64,000 nt of DNA, taken from positions 11,877,000-11,940,999 of the forward strand of contig CM076145.1 in NCBI GenBank assembly GCA_038025085.1, given 5' to 3'. Under the pieces are notes generated by a model that ran no database searches, was not told where the DNA came from, and saw only the letters and a program-made list of their open reading frames with translations. Numbering within the stretch: position 1 is the stretch's first letter; each line of letters opens with the position of its first letter. Shown here piece by piece: positions 36,815 through 48,570 of the stretch. Source of the stretch: Tetragonia tetragonoides (lineage: Eukaryota > Streptophyta > Magnoliopsida > Caryophyllales > Aizoaceae). The position numbers and the translations under genes were made by a program.

Positions 36815-37643
36815 TGATGTGAAATAAGTAACAAAACGGAAATTAACCTTTGATAGTATCACACAAAGGGATCTTGTTCAAGAATCACTCAAGAACAACT
36901 CACGAATCACTCGTAAGGGTTTCAACCTGAATCACTCAGTTTGAGGGGTAAATACTCACGTACTCAATAATTAATCATCAAAGCACGAGTTTACAATACC
37001 AAAGCTCTCCCCTATTTATAGACAAAGAAAATCTAAAGCTATTCGGAATCCTAATCCTAGTCCGAATAGGAAACTAACTACGAAACTGACTACAATTGTA
37101 AAACGGACTAACTAACAGCTTTCCTAACACCTAATGGACTTCTAATACTAATAACAATCAGATTATTACTCTCCTAAACATATTCTAACTAATTAAGGGA
37201 ATACTAAACGAAATCGAACTAAACAGCTGATTACCTAGCGCCCAAGGCTCAAAACCGCTGGAACAGTTTTGCTCTGTAACTTCAATTGCCTTTTCAACTC
37301 CGTTACGTTCTGAATATGGGAAAACTCAAAGTATGGGAGTTTTAGATGTCGTTTCCAGCTTTCTACAGAACTTTGAATCACCATGATCCCATGTCGTATG
37401 AGTGAGTTATGATTAAAATACAAACCAGTGTAGAAGCTGTCAAAATTACGGGAATCCTGATAACGAATGTGATCATATAATAAGAGCTTTAATCCCGACC
37501 TTGTATGGCAACTCCATGTAATTATCTTTATAGGAGTCAATTTAATGCATAACCACCAAAGAAACTCGATGTAAACAAGAATATATGTTCTCTTGCTAGT
37601 TCCTTGGTTGTTCTGTTTACTTTGTACACTTGCTCCCGCATCA
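36815..37643 (-). repeat. Family B LTR, central (shared) copy
   Basis: 829 bp, TGATGCGGGAGC to CACATCA on the minus strand, with TG...CA ends. It is flanked by a PPT on one side and a PBS on the other, so it serves as 3' LTR for one interior and 5' LTR for the next. TATA-like CTATAAATAG lies at 37,021-37,012. By eye it differs from the LTR at 39,134-39,962 at a dozen or so sites, so the two are not freshly duplicated. Confidence 0.92.
37012..37021 (-). promoter_or_regulatory. TATA box in family B LTR
   Basis: CTATAAATAG on the minus strand within GTCTATAAATAGGGGAG, the position expected for the U3 promoter. The + strand family member at 55,550 has TATATATA here. Confidence 0.65.
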
Positions 37644-37660
37644 ATCTCCCTTTCTTCAAA
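37644..37660 (-). promoter_or_regulatory. Polypurine tract, family B
   Basis: On the minus strand TTTGAAGAAAGGGAGAT directly precedes the LTR start TGATGCGG. A purine run at this place primes plus-strand DNA synthesis. Confidence 0.82.
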
Positions 37661-38970
37661 AAGAATTGTCCTCAATTCTTCGTATATAGTAATCTTCTCC
37701 CAAACCTGTATATTCGTCAAATTTTCCTTACAAATTTCCAATGAACCCACAAGGTTAAGAGCCTTGCTGCTGTCTTCTTGATGGACATCTCTTTCTTGTT
37801 CTTGATCAAAGCTAGATTCAAGAAGTTCCAACTCTATCTCGGATTCCTCTTGCATGTCATCAATATAATCAAGATCTTCAAGGAAATCACCAATATTTTC
37901 TGGTTCAATGAATATTTCTTCGATAAACTCATCAACCACAATTGGTAGTCTTGAATTATTAACTTGAACAACAATAAGGGGGTCAATGTTATTGGTCTTT
38001 TCTTGTGAATCTTCAATAGGAACAATATCTTTAAAGTAATCATCAAGATCTGGTTTTCCTTTGAATGAATCCACAACAAAGAGCCTATCTTCATTGATGG
38101 GTTGATCATTTATTATGCACCCTTTCATGTACTCCAACTTATGATTTCGACGTTGAAGTGCTTGTTGGTATGCTTGTTGTGCTCGTAGGTGCACTAATTG
38201 TTGCTCCCTCTCTTGCCTCTCAATCTTGAGAGCTATCTTGCATACATACTCAAAGGATATGAAAGGAACAAGCTCCACCTTGTGCCTTAGAGTTGAGTTT
38301 AGTCCTTTGATGAATCTTGCAATCTTTAACTCTTCCCTCTCCACAAGATCACACATCATGTGCCGTTTTCAAACTTTTGGAGGTAGTCTTGTACACTTGA
38401 GGTTTCTTGACTTAAAAACGTGAGTTTCAAGAACTGTGCTTGCTCAAACTCTTTAGGCAAAAATCGGTTCTTTAAATGTTTCTTGAGTTTGTCCCAAGTC
38501 TCAATCTTTGCTTTCCCGTCCTTCTTGCGTCGAGCCTTTAGTTTTTCATACCAAAAAGAAGCATGCTTGGTGAGTTTATGCGTGGCTAACTTGCATCTTC
38601 GCCGCTCATCATACTCCTTGTATTCAAAGACTCTCTCCATAGTTCTAAGCCAATCAAGAAAGGCCTCTGGGTCGTAGGAACCGTCATATTCAGGGAGTTC
38701 GACCTTCAAGTTCCTGTCATCATCATAGGGATGTCGTGGTTTAGGAGCGTTATTGGTTCTAGTCCCACTTGTGTCTTCAAACTCCTCATCGAAGTTGGGG
38801 TCACGGTTGTGGTTTTTCCAATGAATTCTGCGCATCCTTGTCTCCATGTTCTCCCTATCTTCTTGGTTTCTTCTTTCCATAGCAGCCATCCGCTCTTCTT
38901 GAGATTTGAAAGACGTCCTAAGATCCTCCATGGCTGTTAACAACTTTGCTAGTTCGCTGGGCTCACCCAT
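37644..38970 (-). pseudogene. gag: Gag of family B, one frameshift
   Basis: Starts at MGEPSELAKLL (38,970). An N-terminal coiled-coil-like region rich in E, R and M is followed by the Ty3/gypsy Gag core (VELPEYDGSYDPEAFLDWLRTMERVF, then FWYEKLKARRKKDGKAKIETW). At about 38,360 one base is missing relative to the copy at 57,170 (GAAAACGGCACATG against GAAATCGCGCACATG), shifting the frame. The second part (MMCDLVEREELKIARFIKGLN...) is open through the PPT and on into the LTR to 37,235. There is no zinc knuckle, protease or RT. The + strand copy has a stop where this one reads GAG, so the ancestral frame was probably about 440 codons long and ended in or near the LTR. Confidence 0.85.
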
Positions 38971-39118
38971 AGCTTCGGTTGTTGGTTTCTTGGGAGTTTC
39001 TTGGCTGTCTTCGTGAACAAAGGGCGGATCTTGCAAGAATCTTTCTCTAAAGCTCGCTATGGTGTCGTGTTTATGCTCAGGACCGTGTTATTTAAACTTA
39101 AGAAAGTTCAAACCTTTA

Positions 39119-39130
39119 GCTCTGATACCA
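39119..39130 (-). promoter_or_regulatory. Primer binding site (tRNA-iMet), first interior
   Basis: The reverse complement reads TGGTATCAGAGC, three bases inside the LTR at 39,134. Confidence 0.92.
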
Positions 39131-39133
39131 AGT

Positions 39134-39962
39134 TGATGTGAAATAAGTAACAAAATGGAAATTAACCTTTGATAGTATCACATAAAGGGATCTTGTTCAA
39201 GAATCACTCAAGAACAACTCACGAATCACTCGTAAGGGTTTCAACCTGAATCACTCAGTTTGAGGGGTAAATACTCACGTATTCAATAATTAATCATCAA
39301 AGCACGAGTTTACAATACCAAAGCTCTCCCCTATTTATAGACAAAGAAAATCTAAAGCTATTCGGAATCCTAATCCTAGTCCGAATAGGAAACTAACTAC
39401 GAAACTGACTACAATTGTAAAACGGACTAACTAACAGCTTTCCTAACACCTAATGGACTTCTAATACTAATAACAATCAGATTATTACTCTCCTAAACAT
39501 ATTCTAACTAATTAAGGGAATACTAAACGAAATCGGACTAAACAACTGATTACCTAGCGCCCAAGGCTCAAAACCGCTGGAACAGTTTTGCTCTGTAACT
39601 TCAATTGCCTTTTCAACTCCGTTACGTTCTGAATATGGGAAAACTCAAAGCATGGGAGTTTTAGATGTCATTTCCAGCTTTCTACAGAACTTTGAATCAC
39701 CATGATCCCATGTCGTATGAGTGAGTTATGATTAAAATATGAACCAGTGTAGAAGCTGTCAAAATTACGGGAATCCTGATAACGAATGTAATCATATAAT
39801 AAGAGCTTTAATCCCGATCTTGTATGGCAACTCCATGTAATTATCTTTATAGGAATCAATTTAATGCATAACCACCAAAGCAACTCGATGTAAACAAGAA
39901 TATATGTTCTCTTGCTAGTTCCTTGGTTGTTCTGTTTACTTTGCACACTTGCTCCCGCATCA
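39134..39962 (-). repeat. Family B 5' LTR
   Basis: 829 bp, the same length as the central LTR, with TG...CA ends. TATA-like CTATAAATAG is at 39,340-39,331. Its outer edge abuts satellite at CTTTTAAAACGC (39,963). Confidence 0.92.
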
Positions 39963-40886
39963 CTTTTAAAACGCTTAAATGCATTCAAAAGCTTGAGTTC
40001 AAGCTTGTTTGTAGTTGTAAACATCCTTGGGGTAGTTTCACACTCATATTAGTGTAAACAAAGCATTTGGGTGCTTTCTCTTAATATACAACACAAAAGA
40101 ACTCAATCTCTTTCACCCTAGTCATATGAGCTTTTAAAACGCGTAAATGCATTCAGAAGCTTGAGTTGAAGTTTGTTTGTACTTGTAAACATTCTTGGTG
40201 TAGTTTCTCAATGAAATGAATGCAATAAAACATTTAGGTGCGTTCTCTTAATATACAACACAAAAGACCTCAATCTTTTTCACCCTAGTCATATGAGCTT
40301 TTAAAACGCGTAAATGCATTCAAAAGGTTGAGTTGAAGCTTGTTTGTACTTGTAAACATTCTTGGTGTAGTTTCTCACTGAAATGAATGCAAACAAAGCT
40401 TTTGGTTGCTTTCTCTTAAAATACAACACAAAAGAACTCAATCTTTTTCACCCTAGTCGTATGAGGTTTTAAAACGCGCAAATGCTTTCAAAAGCTTGAA
40501 TTGAAGCTTGTTTGTACTTGTAAACATTCTTGGTGTAGTTTCTCACTCAAATGAATGCAAACAAAGCATTTGTGTAATTTCTCTTAATATACAATACAAA
40601 AGAACTCAATCTCTTTCACCTTAGTTGTAAGAGCTGTTAAAATGCGTAAATACATTCAAAATTTTGAGTTGAAGCTTGTTTGTACTTGTAAACTCTCACT
40701 GAAATGAATACAAACAAAGCTTTTGGTTGCTTTCTCTTAAAATACAACACAAAAGAACTCAATCTTTTTCACCCTAGTCATATGAGTTTTTAAAACGCGT
40801 AAATAAATTCAAATGCTTGAGTTGAAGCTTGTTTGTACTTGTAAACATCCTTGGTGTAGTTTCTCACTCCAATGAATGCAAACAAA
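39963..40886 (-). repeat. 168-bp satellite, inverted run
   Basis: Reverse monomers after the element. One monomer is shortened near 40,690 (TTGTAAACTCTCACTGAAATG), having lost about 20 bp. The run ends at GCAAACAAAGCTTTAACTCC. Confidence 0.9.
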
Positions 40887-43213
40887 GCTTTAACTCCACC
40901 TTTTGAATGCATTTACGCATTCTAACAGCTCTTACATCTAGAGTGAAAGAGATTGAATTCTTTTGTGTTGTATTTTCAGAGAAAGCACCCAAAAGCTTTG
41001 TTTGCATTCATTGGAGTGAGCAACTACACCAAGGATATTTACAAGTACAAACAAGCTTCAACTCAAGCTTTTGAATGCATTTACGCGTTTTAAAAGCTTA
41101 TACGAGTAGGGTGAAAGAGATTTGAGTTATTTTGTGTTGTATATTAAGAGAAATCATCCAAATACTTTGTTTGCATTCATTTGAGTGTGAAACTACACCT
41201 AGGATGTTTACGAGTATAAAAGAGCTTAAACTCAAGCTTTTGAATGCATTTACGCGTTTTCACAGCTCTTATGACTAGGGTGATAGAGATTGAGTTCTTT
41301 TGTGTTGTATATTAAGAGAAATCACACAAATGCTTTGTTTGCATTCATTTGAGGGAGAAAATACACCAAGGATGTTTACAAGTACAAACAAGCTTTAACT
41401 CGTAAAATTACAACACAAAAGAACTCAATCTCTTTCACCCTAATAGGTAAAAAGGTGAGAAACTAAACTTAAGCTTTTGAATGCATATACGCGTTTTAAA
41501 ACCTCATACGACTAGGGTGAAAGAGATTGAGTTCTTATGTGTTGTATATTAAGAGAAAGCACCCAAATGCTTTGTTTGCATTCATTTGAGGGAGAAACTA
41601 CACCAAGGATGTTTACAAGTACAAACAAGCTTTAACTCAACCTTTTGAATGCATTTACGAATTTTAACAGCTCTTACAACTAGGGTGAAAGAGATTGAGT
41701 TCTTTTGAATTGTATATTAAGAGAAAGCACCCAAATGCTTTGTTTGCATTCATTTGAGGGAGGAACTACACCAAGGATGTTTACAAGTACAAACAAGCTT
41801 TAACTCAACCTTTTGAATGCATTTACGCATTTTAACAGCTCTTACAACTAGGGTGAAAGAGATTGAGTTGTTTTGTGTTGTATATTAAGAGAAATTACAC
41901 AAATGCTTTGTTTGCATTCATTTGAGTGAGAAACTACACCAAGAATGTTTACAAGTACAAACAAGCTTCAACTCAACCTTTTGAATGCATTTACGCGTTT
42001 TAAAAGCTCTTATGACTACGGTGAAGGAGATTGAGGTCTTTTGTGTTGTATTTTAAGAGAAAGCAACCAAATGCTTTGTTTGCATTCATTTGAGTGAGAA
42101 GCTACACCAAGGATGTTTACAAGTACAAACAAGCTTTAACTCCACCTTTTGAATGCATTTACGCGTTTTAACAGCTCTTACATCTAGGGTGAAAGAGATT
42201 GAGTTCTTTTGTGTTGTATATTAAGAGAAAGCACCCAAATGCTTTGTTTGCATTCATTTGAGTGAGAAACTACCCCAAGGATGTTTACAACTACAAACAA
42301 GCTTGAACTCAAGCTTTTGAATGCATTTAAGCGTTTTAAAAGCTCATACGACAAGGGTGAAAGAGATTGAGTTCTTTTGTGTTGTATATTAAGACAACGC
42401 ACCCAAATGTTTTGTTTGCATTCATTTGCGTGAGAAACTATACCAAAGATGTTTACAAGTACCAACAAGCTTCAGCTCAAGCTTTTGAATGTATTTACGC
42501 GTTTTAAAAGCTCATATGACTAGGGTGAAAGAGATTGAGTTCTTTTGTGTTGTATATTAAGAGAAAGCACCCAAATGCTTTGTTTGCATTCATTTGAGTG
42601 AGAAACTACACCAAGGATGTTGACAAGTACAAACAAGCTTTAACTCCACCTTTTGAATGCTTTTACGCGTTTTAATAGCTCTTACATCTAGAGTGAAAGA
42701 GATTGAGTTCTTTTGTGTTGTATATTAAGAGAAAGCACCCAAATGCTTTGTTTGCATTCATTTGAGGGAGAAACTACACCATGGATGTTTGCAAGTACAA
42801 ACAAGCTTCAACTCAAGCTTTTGAAACCATTTACGCGTTTTAAAACCTCATACGACTAGGGTGAAACAGATTGAGTTCTTTTCTGTTGTATATTAAGAGA
42901 AAGCACCCAAATGCTATGTTTGCATTTCTTTGAGTGAGAAACTACACCAAGGATGTTTACAAGTACAAACAAGCTTCAACTCAAAATTTTGAATGTATTT
43001 ACACGTTTTAACAGCTCTTACGACTAGGGTGAAAGAGTTGAGGTCTTTTGTGTTGTATATTAAGAGAAAGCACCCAAATGCTTTCTTTGCATTAATTTGA
43101 GTGAGAAACTACACCAAGGATGTTTACAAGTTCAAACAAGTTTCAAGTTAAGCTTTTGAATGCATTTACGCGTTTTAACAGCTCTTACAACTAGGCGAAA
43201 AGAGATTGAGTTC
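40887..43213 (+). repeat. 168-bp satellite, forward run with a short inverted patch
   Basis: Forward monomers with an inverted patch at 41,404-41,446 (TCACCCTAATAGGTAAAAAG). This patch is the reverse complement of the atypical patches at 5,168-5,214 and 6,244-6,291. Right joint: GAGTTCTTTCACCCTAG, where the forward and reverse words overlap. Confidence 0.9.
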
Positions 43214-43930
43214 TTTCACCCTAGTCGTAAGAGCTGTCAAAACGCGTAAATGCATTCAAAAGCTTAAGCTGAAGCTTGTTTGTACTTTAAACATCCTTGG
43301 TGTAGTTTCTCACTTAAATGAATGCAAATGCATCTGGGTGCATTCTCTTAATTTTCAACACAAAAGAACTCAATCTCTTTCACCCTAGTCGTAAGAGCTG
43401 TTGAAACGCGTAAATGCATTCAAAACGCGTAAATGCATTCAAAAGCTTGAGTTGAAGGTCTTTTGTTCTTGTAAACATCCTTGGTGTAGTTTCTCACTTA
43501 AATGAATGCAAACAAAGCATCTGGGTGCTTTCTCTTAATATAGAACACAAAAGAACTCAATCTCTTTCACCCTAATCGTAAGAGCTGTTAAAACGCGTAA
43601 ATGCATTCAAAAGCTTGAGTTTAAGCTTGTTTGTACTTGTAAACATCCTAGGTGTAGTTTCACACTCAAATGAATGCAAACAAAGTATCTGGATGCTTTC
43701 TCTTAATATACAACACTAAAGAACTCAAATCTCTTTCACCCTACTCGTATAAGCTTTTAAAACGCGTAAATGCATTCAAAAGCTTGAGTTGAAGCTTGTT
43801 TGTCCTTTAAAACAATCTTCATGTAGTTTCATACTCAAATGAATCCAAACAAAGTATTTGGATCATTTCTTTTAATATACAACACAAAAGAACTCAAATC
43901 TCTTTCACCCTACTCGTAAGACCTTTTAAT
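43214..43930 (-). repeat. 168-bp satellite, inverted run
   Basis: Reverse monomers including a small tandem stutter at about 43,405-43,440, where GCGTAAATGCATTCAAAA is repeated. It ends in TCACCCTACTCGTAAG. Confidence 0.9.
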
Positions 43931-43957
43931 TCGAGCATTGCTAATTCAATTAAAACT
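43931..43957. other. 27-bp non-satellite filler at an inversion joint
   Basis: TCGAGCATTGCTAATTC and the following AATTAAAACTG do not match the monomer on either strand. They lie exactly between a reverse and a forward run, consistent with filler from end joining. Confidence 0.6.
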
Positions 43958-46061
43958 GGAGTTCTTTTGTGTTGTATATTAAGAGAAACCATCCAATTAC
44001 TTTGTTTGCATTCATTTGAGTGTGAAACTACACCAAAGATGTTTACAAGTACATACAAGCTTCAACTCAAGCTTTTGAATGCATTTACGCGTTTTAAAAG
44101 CTCTTACGAGTAGGGCGAAAGAGATTGGAGTTCTTTTGTGTTGTATATTTAGAGAAACCATCCAATAACTTTGTTTGCATTTATTTGAGTGTGAAAATAC
44201 ACCTAGGATGTTTACAAGTACAAACAAGCTTCAACTCAAGCTTTTGAATGCATTTACGCGTTTTAACAGCTCTTACGACTAGGCGAAAAGAGATTGAGTT
44301 CTTTTGTGTTGTATATTAAGAGAAAGCACCCAAATGCTTTGTTTGCATTCATTTGAGTGAGAAACTACACCAAGGATGTTTACAAGTACAAACAAGCTTT
44401 AACTCCACCTTTTGAATGCATTTACGCTTTGTTTGCATTCATTTGAGTGAGAAACTACACCAAGGATGTTTACAAGTACAAACAAGCTTTAACTCCACCT
44501 TTTGAATGCATTTACGCGTTTTAACAGCTCTTACATCTACGGTGAAAGAGATTGAGGTCTTTTGTGTTGTATATTAAGTGAAAGCACCCAAATGCTTTGT
44601 TTGCATTCATTTGAGTGAGAAACTACACCAAAGATGTTTACAAGTACAAACAAGCTTTAACTCCACCTTTTGAAAGCATTTACGCGTTTTAACAGCTCTT
44701 ACATCTAGGGTGAAAGAGATTGAGGTCTTTTGTGTTATATATTAAGAGAAATCACACAAAGGCTTTGTTTGCATTCATTTGAGTTGAAGCGTGTTTGTAC
44801 TTGTAAAATTTTGAGTATGAAACTACACCTAGAATGTTTTAAATGTACAAACATGCTTCAACTCAAGCTTTTGAATGCATTTACGCGTTTTAAAAGCTCA
44901 TACGAGTAGGGTGAAAGAGATTTGAGTTCTTTTGTGTTGTACATTAAGAGAAAGCATCCAAATACTTTGTTTGGATACATTTGAGTGTGAAACTGCACCT
45001 AGGATGTTTACAAGTACAAACAAGCTTCAACTCAAGCTTTTGAATGCATTTACGCGTTTTGAAAGCTCATACGAGTAGGGTGAAAGAGATTTGAGTTCTT
45101 TTGTGTTGTATATTAAGAGAATGCATCCAAATACTTTGTTTGCATTCATTTGAGTGAGAAACTTAACCAAGGATGTTTACAAGTACAAACAAGCTTCAAC
45201 TCAAGCTTTTGAATGTATTTACGCGTTTTAACAGCTCTTACGATTAGGGTGAACGAGATTGAGGTCGTTTGTGATGTATATTAAGAGAAAGCACCCAAAT
45301 GCTTTGTTTGCATTCATTTGAGTGAGAAACTACACCAAGAATGTTTACAAGTACAAACAAACTTTAAGTCCACCTTTTGAATGCATTTACGCATTTTAAC
45401 AGCTCTTACAACTAGGGTGAAAGAGATTGAGTTCTTTTGTGTTGTATATTAAGAGAAATCACACAAATGCTTTGTTTGCATTCATTTGAGTGAGAAACTA
45501 CACCAAGGATGTTTACAAGTACAAACAAGCTTCAACTCTAGCTTTTGAATGCATTTACGCGTTTTAAAAGCTCATATGACTAGGGTGAAAAAGATTGAGT
45601 TCTTTTGTGTTGTATTTTAAGAGAAAGCAACCAAAAACATTGTTTGCAATCATTTCAGTGAGAAACTACACCAAGAATGTTTACAAGTACAAACAAGCTT
45701 CAACTCAAGCTTTTGAATGCATTTACGCGTTTTAAAAGCTCACATGACTAGGGTGAAAGAGATTGAGGTCTTTTGTGTTGTATATTAAGAGAATGCATCC
45801 AAATGCTTTGTTTGCATTCATTTAAGTGAGAAACTACACCAAGGATGTTTACAAGTACAAACAAGCTTTAACTCCACCTTTTGAATGCATTTACGCGTTT
45901 TAACAGCTCTTACGACTAGGGTGAAAGAGCTTGAGTTCTTTTGTGTTGTATTTTCAGAGAAAGCACCCAAAAGCTTTGTTTGCATTCATTGGAGTGAGAA
46001 ACTACACCAAGGATGTTTATAAGTACAAACAAGCTTCAACTCAAAATTTTGAATGTATTCA
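43958..46061 (+). repeat. 168-bp satellite, forward run
   Basis: Forward monomers. A truncated monomer near 44,425 again shows ACGCTTTGTTTGCATTC. The segment at about 44,775-44,850 is the inverse of 34,690-34,770. It ends at the AATGTATTCACAATCAAA joint, which is also used at 48,041 and 50,800. Confidence 0.91.
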
Positions 46062-47345
46062 CAATCAAAGGAATGCAAATAAAGCATTTGTGTGCTTTCT
46101 CTTAATATACAACAGAAAAGAACTCAATCTCTTTCACCCTAGTCGTAAGAGCTGTTAAAACGCGTAAATACATTCAAAAGCTTGAGTTGAAGCTTGTTTG
46201 TACTTGTAAACATCCTTGGTGTAGTTTCTCACTGCAATGAATGCAAACAAAGCTTTTGGGTGCTTTCTCTGAAAATACAACACAAAATAACTCAATCTCT
46301 TTCACCCTAGTCGTAGGAGGTTTCAAAACGCGTATATGCATTCAAAAGCTTAAGTTGAAGCTTGTTGGTAGTTGTAAATATCTTTGGTGTAGTTTCTCAC
46401 TCAAATGAATGCAAAGAAAACATTTGGGTGCGTTCTCTTAATATACAACACAAAAGAACTCAATCTCTTTCACCCTTGTCGTGTGAGCTTTTAAAACGCT
46501 TAAATGCATTCAAAAGCTTGAGTTCAAGCTTGATTGTAGTTGTAAACATCCTTGGGGTAGTTTCACACTCAAATGAATGCAAACAAAGCATTTGGGTGCT
46601 TTCTCCTAAGCTTGAGTTGAAGCTTGTTTGTACTTGTAAACACAAAAGAGATTGAGTTTCTCACTCCAATGAATGCAAACAAAGCTTTTGGATGCTTTCT
46701 CTTAATATACAACAGAAAAGAGCTCAAGTTTTTTCACCCTAGTCATATGAGCTTTTAAAACGCGTAAATTCATTCAAAAGCTTGAGTTGAAGCTTGTTTG
46801 TACTTGTAAACATCCTTGGTGTTGTTTCTCACTCAAATGAATGCAAACAAAGCATTTACGAGCTTTTTCTTAATATACAGCACAAAAGAACTCAATCTCT
46901 CTTCGCCTAGTCGTAAGAGCTGTTAAAACGCGTAAATGCATTCAAAAGCTTGAGTTGAAACTTGTTTATACTTGTAAACATCCTTGGTGTACTCAAATGA
47001 ATGCAAACAAACCATTTGGGTGATTTCTCTTAATATACAAGACAAAAGAACTCAATCTCTTTCACCCTAGATGTAAGAGCTGTTAAAACGCGTAAATGCA
47101 TTCAAAAGGTGGAGTTAATGCTTGTTTGTACTTGTAAACATTCTTGGTGTAGTTTCTCACTCAAATGAATGCAAACAAAGCATTTGTGTGATTTCTCTTA
47201 ATGTACAACACAAAAGAACTCAATCTCTTTCACCCTAGTTGTAAGAGCTGTTAAAATGCGTAAATGCATTTAAAAGGTGGAGTTAAAGCATGTTTGTGCT
47301 TGTAAATGCATTCAAAATCGTGTTGAAGCTTGTTTATACTTGTAA
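46062..47345 (-). repeat. 168-bp satellite, inverted run
   Basis: Reverse monomers. Positions of about 46,330-46,690 are the inverted counterpart of about 22,380-22,750, including the fused AAACACAAAAGAGATTGAG monomer. The right end (47,300-47,345) is scrambled and shortened. Confidence 0.91.
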
Positions 47346-48041
47346 AAAGATTGAGTTCTTTTGTGTTGTATATTAAGAGAACGGACCCAAATGTTTTCTT
47401 TGCATTCATTTGAGTGAGAAACTACACAAAAGATGTTTACAAGTACCAACAAGCTTCAACTTAAGCTTTTGAATCCATATTGGCGTTTTAAAACCTCATA
47501 CGACTAGGGTGAAAGAGATTGAGTTCTTTTGTGTAGTATTTTCAGAGAAAGCACCCAAAAGCTTTGTTTGCAATCACTGGAGTTAGAAACTACACCAAGG
47601 ATGTTTACAAGTACAAACAAGCTTCAATTCAAGCTTTTGAATGTATTTACGCGTTTTAAAAGCTCATATGACTAGGGTGAAAGAGATTGAGGTCTTTTGT
47701 GTTGTATATTAAGAGAAAGCACCCAAATGCTTTGTTTGCATTCATTTGAGTGAGAAACTACACCAAGGATGTTTGCAAGTACAAACAAGCTTTAACTCCA
47801 CCTTTTGAATGCATTTACGCGTTTTAACAGCTCTTATAAGCATTCAACCAAGCTTTTGAATGTATTTACGCGTTTTAACAACACTTACAACTACGGTGAT
47901 AGAGATTGAGTTCTTTTGTGTTGTATTTTCAGAGAAAGCACCCAAAAGCTTTGTTTGCATTCATTGGAGTGAGAAACTACACCAAGGATGTTTACAAGTA
48001 CAAACAAGCTTCAACTCAAAATGTTGAATGTATTCACAATC
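47346..48041 (+). repeat. 168-bp satellite, forward run
   Basis: About four forward monomers. It includes the short duplicated fragment ATAAGCATTCAACC at 47,836, otherwise seen only at 10,601, 19,166 and 29,145. Confidence 0.91.
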
Positions 48042-48570
48042 AAATGAATGCAAATAAAGCATTTGTGTGCTTTCTCTTAATATACAACAGAAAAGAACTC
48101 AATCTCTTTCACCCTAGTCGTAAGAGCTGTTAAAACGCGTAAATTAATTAAAAAGGTGGAGTTAAAGCTTGTTTGTGCTTGTAAACATCCTTGGTGTAGT
48201 TTCTCACTCAAATGAATGCAGACAAATCATTTGGGTGCTTTCACTTAAGATACAACACAAAAGACCTCAATCTCTTTCACCCTAGATATAAGAGCTGTTA
48301 AAATGCGTAAATGCATTCAAAAGCTTGAGTTGAAGCTTGTTTGTACTTGTAAACATCCTTGGTGTAGTTTCTCCCTCAAATGAATGCAAACAAAGCATTT
48401 GGGTGCTTTCTCTTAATATACAACACAAAAGAACTCAATCTCTTTCACCCTAGATGTAAGAGCTGTTAAAACGCGTAAATGCATTCAAAAGGTGGAGTTA
48501 AAGATTGTTTGTACTTGTAAACATTCTAGGTGTAGTTTCTCTCTCAAATGAATGCAAACAAAGCATTTGG
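48042..48570 (-). repeat. 168-bp satellite, inverted run
   Basis: About three reverse monomers, ending at CATTTGGGTGAAAGAG. The fold point shares GGGTG between orientations, as in the GCATTTGGGTGAGTGAG joints but in a different phase. Confidence 0.9.

Larger units (their letters stand above)
36304..39962 (-). mobile_element. Family B gag-only LTR element, LTR-gag-LTR-partial gag tandem
   Basis: Read on the minus strand: LTR (39,962-39,134), primer binding site, gag interior with PPT, LTR (37,643-36,815), a second primer binding site, then the first third of a second gag that breaks off at about 36,304 into satellite. Two interiors share the central LTR, the arrangement expected from unequal exchange between LTRs of adjacent copies or from insertion into a homologous LTR. 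The interior is about 1.5 kb and lacks pol. I see no target-site duplication because the distal end is truncated. The same family is complete at 55,550-58,753. Confidence 0.9.
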
